Positions 22,329 to 35,072 of a stretch of DNA of 51,948 bases are shown here, piece after piece. The stretch is taken from the NCBI GenBank assembly GCA_003024175.1, contig MDYQ01000198.1:1-51948 (forward strand), in the 5' to 3' direction. The notes below the pieces were generated by a model. That model was not told the origin of the DNA. It ran no database searches and saw only the letters and a list, made by a program, of their open reading frames with translations. Position numbers and translations under genes: made by a program. This stretch comes from Planoprotostelium fungivorum (Eukaryota > Evosea > Variosea > Cavosteliida > Cavosteliaceae). Every line of letters begins with the position of its first letter. Positions within the stretch are counted from its first letter, which is position 1.

Positions 22329-25300
22329 TTAAGCGTATGGATCGTATTCCATGATGGAGGATGGAAGCCTGGGACTGCCTCCCATGGCTAACCTTGGTGT
22401 CTTCATCCTCGGTGTCGTCTTCCCACTGGATAGGAGGGGACTGTCCGCCGTCTCATTCTCGTTGACATCGTAAGCCATGATCTGCTGTGCCTCTCCTCCG
22501 TACTCTTCACTCTCTCCTCCGTACTCTTGAGCCTCTTCCCTCCTCTCTCCTCCGTACTCTTCGGTCTTCTCTCCTTCTCCCTCCTCTCCACTCTCCTCTT
22601 CATCGGATAGAAACTCTTCGATGGATTCGGTCACGTTGTGGAATGTGGGACGATCCTTTGGCTGTGTCTGCCAGCACATCTGGAGGAGTTTGTTGACGTG
22701 GTCCGGTACTTTCTCTGTCACTTCTAATCTTCGTCCCAGACCCACAGATGTGACCACCTGTTCATGTCAGACATCGATTTGTGTGCCAGGGTGGTACCTC
22801 AGAGTTGGTCAAGGATTGATAGGGCACTTCGCCTGCGTGAATCATCTCCCTAGGATGACGTCAGTTGTAGATCGTGTGAATCATCTCACCATACGACTAC
22901 ACCGAATGCCCAGACGTCGCTCTTGGTGCTGTACTGATGGGATCTCAACACTTCTGGTGCCTGTAACGTGTTACTTGATGTGTCATCCGTCTGATACTCA
23001 CGCTCCATCGAACTGATTCCTTGTGAGGATTCTGCACCTTGGAGGGGGAGGACATCATTTCCCTCGCCATGCCAAAGTCACACAACTTGATTTGGTACGT
23101 TCCTTTGCGATCTGATTTGATCAAGATGTTGTCACACGTTAGGTCTCCGTGGACGATCCCATTCGAATCCAAGTAGGACATTGCAGATGCGATCTGTCCC
23201 GCCCTGCATCATGTCACGTAGAGTTACGAGATGTGAATGAAGAGAAGGCCATTCAATTGGCTCACATGGACCAGATGACGTGAATCTCAAATTTAGATTT
23301 ACGAAGTGCGTGCGAGAGAGTTCCTCCCGTGACCATCTCTGAGATCATGCACAGACATCCATCTACATCTTTGTAGACACCCATGTACTGTATGATCGAT
23401 GGATGATGGAGTCGCTGCCGTACAATGAGTCGAAGATAAAATCGAAGATGAAATCCACCTGCAGCAGAGAAGCTTCGTGCATTCCTCCCTTGTTGAATCT
23501 CTTCACGGCAACTTCCGCCGTACCGTTGATGAGAGCAGAGTAGACGGTACTGCCGGTACCCACGTGAACCTTCTCGATCAACACGACGTCATCTCTATTG
23601 AAAGAAGAAGCCGAGTTGTAGAACTCGAGCTCCACGTTCATCCTGCTCTTCCTCATCAAACTCCTCTTCCTCAAGGCAACGAAGACGAGAACCTACATCC
23701 ACATCAGCCATCACATCATTAAAAACGAGATATAGATCATCACCAGAGACAAGAGAACAAAAGCTGCAGCGCAGGCGGCTACGATGGGAATTGCAATGGA
23801 GCGGTTGCTCTGGGGGACGGAAGAAGCATCCTCTGCCTTTTTGGGAAATATTCCCACGGAAAAGTTGGTGAGGTGAGAGCACGAGCACAGGATGGAGTCT
23901 CCGTCTACAACGGTGTCGCAGTCTCGGACCCACAGGCTGTTCAGCCCGGACCAGTAGACGCATTCCACTGAAATTTCGTCGGAATTCCGAATCTTCGATG
24001 GGGTCTCACCTTGTGATTCGGATGGTACCGTTGTAGATAGAAGGGGCATGCGTAAGACGATCTTCTGAGATACACCCTGGACGCTCAATTCCTTTCCATC
24101 GAGATCTAACACCTGTTGGGTGTCAGATTTATCCGTCTACAACGATTCACCTCCAAGCCGTGGATATCTGATACGAGATTTGTGGCATTGCTGATTCAAA
24201 TCATCAATTTGTGATGAAAACGAATAGAACTCACCTGGTGACAAAGAGAGAGCCAAAGTGAGAGAGAGACATCTTCTGGAATACGACGTATCCACTCTCG
24301 ATGCTCATGTCAGTGAACACCTGCTGAGGGACAGAGGCTGATGATCCCTTCCCTGCGATCGACAGGGACACACTCTGACTGGTCACGTGACCGACAGATA
24401 ACGACAGATCGGATCCGGAGTATTGTAGATCGACTTGGCCGTTATCTCTCAAGGTGTTCACCACCAACTGGAATCCATCAATTCACAGATTCGAATAGTA
24501 CTCGAGTGCAACTCACTCGATTTAATGATTGGAAGATCTGTGGGGCAGGAGTCTCTGATAAAGACTCTACGATAATTCCGACCAACTGTGGAGGTACCAC
24601 ACGATCGGAGGACAGATACTGTCCGATCGATGTCTTACATCCGTTCAGGATCAACTGTCCCTGAGGTATGATCAGGAGAGTGAGGGAGAGGAATACATCA
24701 GGTGATGTCTCACCATGTAGAGAGGAGAAGAAGAAGAGTTGAGTAGGATGGAGCAATATCCATCGATGGTCAGAGCAACAGGTGGGATTACCGTGGTCGA
24801 ATGGATACCATCTACAACGATTGTCGTGTTCCCTTCGAGAGAGTTCCTCTGGATCTGACACAAGATCTGTTCTTGGTGAGAAGGAGATGAGATGGACACA
24901 CTCACTTGAGATTGATTGACGAGAATCGAAGTGTTCAGACACATCACATCTCCATCGAGTACTCTCAACAGACTGTTGTTGTCTCCAAAGTTGTAACCGA
25001 GTAAGAAGAGATAGTGGGTTCCATTCAGTGAGTAAGAGGACAGCTGGAGGATGTCAGATCGTCATGATATCGCAGTGAGATCGTCGTGACATCTCATCGA
25101 CTCACTTGGGTGATGGTGGGTGGCATGAAGGATACGGAAGAATTGGAAGAAACTCCGTCGACTGACAATTGTAGACCGTGACGACCTGTACCGGCGGGAA
25201 ATGCGAAATAAATGACAGTGTCATTCTCCAAGATCGTCCCATTGTAGACGATACCGTCTACTACGATGCGTAAAAGGTCGGAATTTCTACCGAAATTCTT

Positions 25301-28300
25301 TCCTCGTAAGATAACCTTTGAGTATTTTAGTCGTTGTAGATGAATGCACTTCATTACCTGTCCTCCAGTAGTATTGGGAGATGAGCTCGAAACGATCTCG
25401 GGCGCGTTGTAGTTGAGGGTGCCAGCTTGTGGATTCGTTTGATTATTCACGGTCAGGCTCACTTGGTGTCCCCTTCCTGTTCCAGGAACATGGATGCACG
25501 TTACGTTCAGTACGTAATCCGTAACGCTGATGGAAGTGAGAAAGGGAATCAAATGAGAAACACTCACCTTCCCGTGACATTTCCTACCGTACACACACGA
25601 CCATCGATCTTGACGACGTTGCTCGTTGTAGATGGAGAGCAACCCACACAAGACAAGACGATGGGTGTCGATCCATCGGTATCCATGGTGACCACCTTAT
25701 CGATGAGATAAGGAGGGAGGTAGTCGTAGCTGACACTGGTGGTCGATTGTAAACCAGCAGAGATCTCCAGCTGATGATTTCTTCCACTACCGGGCAGGAT
25801 CGACACCACCATCCATCGTGCATCTACAACGAGGATCTTGACAGATGTTCCATCGAAGGTGGCAGTGGTCTGTCTGCGCTCAGTCGATGTCGTTGAGATG
25901 TCTCTCACCTGAGAGGTCACGTGACCGAAATAACCGGATACGTTGAGGGAGATGGGAAGATCTTGGATCTGTAGGAGACCATCTACGTACATCTTGGGTT
26001 CGTAGAACATGGCCACGGAGACGTAACTGGAGGTGTAGGTGATGCATTGTACGCTGGATGCCCCGGAAGAAACGGTGATCACGTCATTCATCCAAATCTT
26101 CGCGTTCGTGTCCCATCGAACACATTTGACTGTTTGTCATCAGATGAGTATGATGATGATGATGATGATGATGATGACACCTGTGTAATCGATAGGAATC
26201 TGATCGTAGGAGACATCGAACAGAAAAGTGTACTCTGTGACATTGGATGCGCTCGACAATCCAGAATTCTTGATCTGGGCATTGTACACGTCTCCGACGA
26301 TGGTCCTGTATCAAGTCAATCTCCTCCATCTACAACCTGCCACTCACAGGTTCACACGATCGGTGAAGATGGAAGGAGCTATGTTCCTGCTGATCCTCTC
26401 GATCTGAATGTAACCCGATGTCAGATTACTTCTCAGAGCGTTGGGAACTGATAGGGTGAGGCTGTGGTTGTCGTACCAATCGTATGTCATCGCGGTGATA
26501 TCGATGGTGGTGGACAGATGCCAGGGAGTAGCATCAGATGAGGTGTAGTTGAACAAGTTCAATGCGGATACAGACATGTCAATGGCTCGAGCGTCTAACG
26601 AAGGGAGAGTCTGATCATCGGCAAAGATATCGTTCACCATCTGATCGGTCATCATCATCTGATCACTGGGGTGATCAGACCCACCTTGTTGACGGACACG
26701 AGAGGATCGTAGATGTTTCTAAATGTCACGATCTCCTCTAATAATGAATCTGCCAGGGAGAGAGGTACGGGAGTGACGTCATCACCGTTCAGATAGAAGA
26801 TCGTCAGATTTCCACAAGAATTCATCAGCGAGTATCCCTGATCAAATCAGACGCTGTGAACCATCTACAACTCACAAAGAGGTAGTCGGTATCGAATTGG
26901 TCCGTCAGCAGTAAGAGATTGCAAAATTGTGAATCTGAACTGAACTGAACTGGATATCTCAGATTATTCGAAGACTGTCCGGCCAGATAAAATTGAGCGA
27001 AGGAATTGTCTGTCACGTTGACTCCTCCATCTACCAGACACAACACCTGTTCGTCTCAATCTCGGTGTCTGATCGATGCGACTGCACCTGCGAATGCGAT
27101 TGGATCAGGCTGATGTTTCTGCAGGTGACGTTCTGGATGTCAACTGACATATCTGACATGACTGTTCCCATATTGTCTCCGTTCAACAATACGATCTGTC
27201 CCATGGGGTTATCGTGGCTGTACAGCTGTATATGGTTAATGAAATGAATGAAGTCAAATGAAATGGATTGAAATGTACCGATAAGATGGTGGGAGGTAAG
27301 AAGTACATGTAAGAGGCTTGAGGAGTACCGTTGACTACCACGTTGATGACGTTGATGCCTGATCCTGCGCCGACATCGAAGTAGAGAGATGTGTCGTTCT
27401 TGTATACAACGACATTATGGTAGACGTTGGGGTCACGTGACAGACCGATCGAAATATCGGAGCCCTTCCTTCCAAAGTTATTTCCGGTGATGTCCACCTG
27501 CGCTCGTTAGCCCGTTGTAGATGGACGAACGTCACTCACTCTACCTCCCCGAGTTGAGGGCCTTGATATGGTGCTCAGTATGGGTGGATTGTACGAAAAT
27601 ATTCCGGCGTTGTAGTTGGTCTGATTTCCCGCCGTGATGCTGATGATTCTACCTCCACCCGTACCCGGTACGTACTTGCATTGTGTCGTGTGAATGTATT
27701 GACTCCTTCGAGAAGGTCAGGGTGAGTCACTCATGATCCATCTCACCCCTCTTGTACGTAAGATGTGATGACACAGGGGATGCCTCCGATGGTGATGGAC
27801 ACATTGTTCGAATAAGGTCCACACAGGGCACAGTGGAGTAACACTGTGGCCACAGCATCCGTGTTACACGGTGTGGTGGCAGAGGAGAAGTAAGGGAGGG
27901 GGTAAGAGAAATTGTACACCATGTAACTCTGAAGGCGCTCAGTCGATGGCGTGGAGAGTTACGCACCCCATACAGAGTGGAGATGGTGATCACGTGACCG
28001 TATCCGATTCCCGCGGGAATGTTGAGCGTAACGTACGTCGGGGACGTCTGAGCGAAACTCGCCTTGACTCCATCGATAGTTACATTGCTCTGTAGATCGT
28101 CAGCACCCTCTTCAAATCACCATGGTTACCGAAGCAGGGTCGACGACAGCAAAGAGACCCGTCAGATTGACCACTGTGGGTATCTTACTGACGATCGTGT
28201 ACGTACGTAAGACGTACACGCTGCTGACGTTGGTGTGGAAGGGAGTCCACATGGAAGTCAAATTCGAATTCGTCGCCCCGACGAGCAGCTGATTTTACGT

Positions 28301-29242
28301 CAAAGAATGAGACGAGATGATCTACACTCACAGATTTAGAGGCGATGGGACCATTGATGAAGCAATAGAGAGAGCTGGTGTTCGAATTAAAGGTAGAGCC
28401 TACACATTCTCTTCCGTTCAACGTGATCACTCCACCAGCCAGGTTGTCTCCGTACACAGTGATGGCTCCTGTCGACGGTGAATATTCTGTGAAGAGTTGA
28501 AGGACATCACCTCCGGCAAAGGTGAACTGAGCGTCGATGGAAGTGATGTAGGGAGAGATGAATAAATCACAATTGACGACAAAGTTGAATATCGGGCCAC
28601 ACTTGCCTTGCTGCTGTGACCACCCTGCATTCGTGTCAACTTTCATCATGAAATGGATTGAAATCTATTCATCTCATGTCCTCGGGCTCACCGAGATAGA
28701 TGAACTGTGGATCCATGATGGAGATGGAGCTGTTGCACTGATATACGATGAAAGCCGTGTCAGGCGAAGAACACTTGGAAGAGTCGGTATTAATGAGGGG
28801 AGAAGAACCTGTAGAGGGTGAGAGGTCTCGCGGTGGCTCCGCACCATTGCTTTGGATGAGAGTGGGAACGAGACCTTTATATGATGTTTGAGGAAGAATA
28901 AATAAAATCGTACCAGTGCTGAGTATCAAAAAAGGACTCGAGTACCCTTTCACGACTCTGTGACCTGTGTCAATCGACTGTTGAAGGAGATTTACGCACC
29001 CGCATGGATTATAGTAGTATCGGCTGTTGTTAGAATCAGATGCATTCCATACTGAACTGTCGCAGCTCAGTCGTGTATCTACAGATACTCGATACTCACT
29101 TGTAGGGTCCTCGATTCGTGAGATAATCGGTGTGCAAGATCGGTCCGTCCGGTTGATTCAACTCACACGAAGGTATAGATGCAGAGGTTAGTACAATAAA
29201 ATAGATACAAAGAAAGAGAGCTGACGTTGGGGTGCGCATCAT
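22329..29242 (-). CDS. TIG-repeat receptor kinase with GPS autoproteolysis motif
   Basis: The N-terminal signal peptide reads MRTPTSALFLCIYFIVLTSA. The long ectodomain (about 29150-24150) contains several IPT/TIG-like repeats, recognisable from G-x-NFG turns and PPTI boundaries: ITGNNFGRKGSDISIG, VILRGKNFGRNSDLLRIVVD, TVYGDNLAGGVITLNGREC, FLPPTIL, FMPPTITQ. Before the membrane is a GPS motif: CVYWSGLNSLWVRDC, then CSCSHLTNFSVG with the HL/T cleavage triplet. One helix (SIAIPIVAACAAAFVLLSLV) and a basic stop-transfer (RKRSLMRKSR) follow. The kinase is tyrosine-kinase-like: VGTGSTVYSA, AVKRF, HGDLTCDNIL, CDFGMARE, SDVWAFGVVVWEM, CWQTQPKDRPTF. HRD is changed to HGD. The tail has acidic EYGGE repeats and a Pro/Ser/Thr-rich end, MEYDPYA. 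About 30 exons are present. It is probably a self-cleaving adhesion or allorecognition receptor; the ligand is unknown. Confidence 0.85.
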
Positions 29243-29529
29243 GTAGGGCTGCGACGGATGCTTCGTCTCTGCGGTTTTTTATCTGCACCCTTGAGGTGCA
29301 AAAACGATAGAGATTTCCATAAAAGGAGGAGCAAAGGGGGAGCCGTTTCCAAGACAATGTCGTAAATAGTGTCAGACACGGCAGGCTAGAGGAGTATGCT
29401 TGTGGTGTACCGAAATAGAACCAAGAACCACCGATTTAGTAGGGACAATAGTGTGAATTCTCATATCATTCTCCTTCCATCGATGCATAAGAGGGCGATT
29501 AATACAACACAGGGTTTGTATTCGATGTT

Positions 29530-30719
29530 CTACTTGGGAGAGCCTGGTGCTGTGTTCTGCTTCTGTTGCTGAAGCCACAACTGTCCTGCGATCTTGTCGA
29601 ATATTGGAGTAATACCTTCCCCGGTCTTTGCGCTGCACTCCGCAAACAAGCAGTCGTTCTGTTGCGCAAACTGTCGCACCTGCATCATCTCAGATCATCA
29701 TCATCGACGCAGCATCCACCTCATCTGTGTCCACTGCACGTCGATCGCTGAGATCCAACTTGCATCCAACCAGGTAGATGATGGCTTTCTGTTCGCATCA
29801 TCAGAACATCACATGATGCTGTGTCACTGTATTTCGTTTTCTATACATGAAAGAGGTTCACCGTTCCATTGGATCTCAATTCTGTGATCCACGTCTTGGC
29901 TCTCTCGTATGTGTACTGTGCGAATGGTTCATTGAAAATAAATCAGAATGAATTCACATATTGTGTAATGTCGTAGACGATGAGAGCAGCGAAACTTCCA
30001 CGGTAGTACATCGGGGCTAATGAGTGGAATCCTAATTCTCGTCAGCACGCGACAGACGAACAACATCAGATGACTCACTCTCTTGACCTGTAGAGAAATA
30101 TTTAGCTCATTGGTGTTGTTCACATGCAGCGGATTAGTTCTGTTTATGGATGATGACATCACCTGCTGTGGGGGTGTTAGAATACTAAAGACGTAGAGAA
30201 AACCTCACCTGTATCCCAAATCTCAAACTTGGTTGTGCGTTCGTTGGAAATGTGACTCTTCGTTGCGAATGCGGCTCTGTATGATTCAGTTGAATGATTC
30301 GTCAGTCGGCTCCTCACCCGATGGTTGGTGCCTCTCCATCGAAGAATTCCTGAGAAGAGTCACGAAGAGGAATGAAAAGCAACATCATATCACCCCTCTA
30401 ATATAACGGTTAAGGATGGAAGACTTTCCTGTCGAATAGATCAATCTCCAGGCTCTCACGGACGGTGAAGAACTTACCTACAGCGGCCTCACCCAACATA
30501 CATAATTTCACACCCTTGGACGGATCGACAACCGATCGAGAAGATGCAATTCCTTGGACTAATTCACATATTCAGAAGAGTTTTAGAGGTTCGATATGAG
30601 CAGAATCGAATATGGATATCTTCATGGCGACGTAGAAATGGATTACCCGAAACAGTTTCTCTCTTTCCTCTCTTAGAACTACTTCCTCCACAACATGATT
30701 TGCTCTCTCCTTCCGACAT
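29530..30719 (-). CDS. Rab5/ARA6-like small GTPase with N-terminal cysteines
   Basis: The exon-joined product starts MSEGESKSCCGGSSSKRGKR. G1 is LGEAAVGKSS; switch I is GEAPTIGAAF, the Rab5-type effector loop; switch II is WDTGQERFHSLAPMYYRG; G4 is GCKLDL, with Cys for the usual Asn; and G5 is ECSAKTGEG. It ends QKQNTAPGSPK with no C-terminal cysteine for prenylation. The N-terminal extension of about 37 residues carries a Cys-Cys pair. Plant ARA6 (RABF1) is the known Rab5 relative that lacks the C-terminal lipid site and uses its N-terminus for membrane binding, so this gene is either ARA6-like or convergent. It lacks the MGC start of ARA6, so myristoylation is not predicted; palmitoylation of the CC pair is inference. 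A 9-nt microexon at 30079-30087 supplies the switch II Gln-Glu. The likely site of action is early endosomes. Confidence 0.88.
30079..30087 (-). other. Nine-nucleotide microexon (GTCAAGAGA) in the Rab gene
   Basis: Read on the minus strand, the upstream exon ends GATACAG and the downstream exon begins GATTCCACTC. Only insertion of GTCAAGAGA between them gives the invariant Rab sequence DTGQERFHS. The microexon is flanked by CTACAG acceptor and GTGAGTC donor sequences. Confidence 0.85.
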
Positions 30720-30967
30720 CTGGCGCGTCAAATTTCTCTCGTTGATGACAAGGGTCTTGTTGTTTGTAGACGGTTTCAGCCGAATGAATTCCACCAATAC
30801 CCAATAGGTGGGTGGTACAACATAGTCTACCGCCTCTACTTATCTTTAGGAAGAGACGATTCTCGTTCATACAATTTATGTAACAGGGGTGTTCTCTCTG
30901 AACAGTGTACAGGTGGCGATGCAAAATGCGAAATCGATGCAAGAGGTGAGAGTGCTGTGCTCGTCAC

Positions 30968-31873
30968 TCAAAGTGAGGCGGGGGCCAAATCATGTATAGG
31001 AGAGGTGCTGCGGGATCCGTGGCAAGAAAGAGCTCTCGGTGATCCAAGGGTTGGCGATCTCGGTGTCATGATGGGCATCCTCGTGGATCCTTTCTTCATG
31101 AATTTGTGAGCCAAAATTCCTTGGATATCGATCCTCTTCGCGGCGTTGAATTCCAACATCTTGGATAACAGGTCGGCGGCCTCAGGAGGGACTTTGATGT
31201 GATCGGGGAAGCTCGGTGCCTCCAGTGAGAAGTTATCCTCTTTGTAACTGAAGGGAAAGACGCCAAAGAGGAGGGCGAAAATGGTGACTCCCAGAGCCCA
31301 CACGTCGGCTCGCTTGGGGCAGTATGGACCCGTTCCAGCGAGGAGTTCTGGTGCGGCATACTCTTTCGATCCGGCGTAGTCGGTGCTGAATTCCTTGTCT
31401 AAAACGCAGAGTCCAAAGTCAATGAAGCTGGCCTTCCTCTCTACATTGTCCCAGATGACGTTCTCGAGCTTGATGTCTTTATGGGCGACTCCCTTCTCGT
31501 GGATCTTTCCGAGTGCCGTAGCCAGTTGAGAGAGGATGACACGAACGACTCTTTCGTGCATTGGTCTAAATTCAGATTCTGCCATGGAATGATACAGATC
31601 GTGTCCGGGGGCAAAGTCAAAGACCAGCCAGTGGTGATTGCTGGTTTCAAAGTGGGTGCGGAAAGGGACGACACCTTCCACGTTCTTCAGTCTCTGCCCC
31701 GCCAAGATCTCGGTGGCGATGCGAACAGCATTCTGCTTCTTGTTGATCTTCTTGATGGCGATGAGACGACCTCCTGGTTCCTGGACGCCAGAAACAACTT
31801 GGCCGTAGTCACCTTCCGACAGGTACTGCAGGTTGGTGTAAGAGCAATCAGGACCGACGATGGTGTTGCTCAT
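30968..31873 (-). CDS. Intronless protein kinase (Ser/Thr type)
   Basis: A single 301-residue frame starts MSNTIVGPDCSYTNLQYLSE. Kinase landmarks: G-loop SEGDYGQVV, in which Ser replaces the first Gly; the VAIK-type lysine in IAIKKI; catalytic loop VAHKDIKLENVI, with HKD in place of HRD; FIDFG; an activation segment ending YAAPEL; and DVWALGVTIFALLFGVFPF. The fold therefore looks complete and the DIKxxN core suggests Ser/Thr specificity. The Lys in HKD keeps a positive charge, so activity is possible. The tail contains SP/TP motifs (MTPRSPTLGSPRA). Lack of introns in an intron-dense region suggests a retrocopy or a horizontally acquired gene; the sequence cannot decide. Its promoter region is shared head-to-head with the monooxygenase gene. 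Confidence 0.85.
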   Translation of the reverse strand: MSNTIVGPDCSYTNLQYLSEGDYGQVVSGVQEPGGRLIAIKKINKKQNAVRIATEILAGQRLKNVEGVVPFRTHFETSNHHWLVFDFAPGHDLYHSMAESEFRPMHERVVRVILSQLATALGKIHEKGVAHKDIKLENVIWDNVERKASFIDFGLCVLDKEFSTDYAGSKEYAAPELLAGTGPYCPKRADVWALGVTIFALLFGVFPFSYKEDNFSLEAPSFPDHIKVPPEAADLLSKMLEFNAAKRIDIQGILAHKFMKKGSTRMPIMTPRSPTLGSPRALSCHGSRSTSPIHDLAPASL

Positions 31874-32311
31874 GTTCTTTGTTGGGTTTGCAAGAGAATG
31901 TTAGATTGGTGGGCCATCCAGTTCGCCCACGTCCTTTCCATTTGATCCCTTTTTCTCACCTTCAGGTGGCCCTTCTCTCAAGAAATTCTATGTCATCCGG
32001 CTTAGGAGCTACTAAAGTGAACGAGGGCCCAATCGTAGGGACACACCACGGCTCCCCCGTACACATTTAGCTTCGAACTCACTGGTCGCCATGGGATCGT
32101 GTTTATGAAACATATGGAAACATTTCATGAAGATGATTCTAAGTGCGCTTCCCAGCGCATCCAGCGTAAGAATTGAGCTCCTCTTCCTGGAGAGCGAAGG
32201 ATTAGATTCAAAGTCCCACAAAGTCCGTGAGGAGAAAAGGAATAAAAAGACGGTAGAGACAGGTTTTATTTCTCCCTGCCAGCAACGACATCAGTTCCCG
32301 ATGTCCTCATC
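31874..32311. other. Divergent intergenic region between kinase and monooxygenase genes
   Basis: About 440 bp with no convincing ORF. It must hold both promoters. A short direct repeat (CCGATGTCCTCAT) occurs at 32299-32311 and again inside the first exon at 32326-32338. No clear core promoter element is seen. Confidence 0.45.
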
Positions 32312-34973
<2,662 letters not shown>

Positions 34974-35072
34974 CGCATCACATTCGTCATCAAGATTTTT
35001 CCTCTGTATCTATCGCTTGATGTCCCTCGGCTCGTACATAACATGATGTATTGTGAAGATAAAAAAGTATGT

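Noticed and set aside
23400-23470. Apparent insertion VDFIFDFIFDS in the kinase N-lobe
   Set aside because: It is a short intron starting GTGGATTTC; removing it joins EASLLQ to RLHHPSII, the normal kinase spacing.
30679-30942. Minus-strand ORF upstream of the Rab gene start
   Set aside because: It shares sequence with the Rab first exon in another frame and has no protein-like pattern; the MSEGESK start fits splicing much better.
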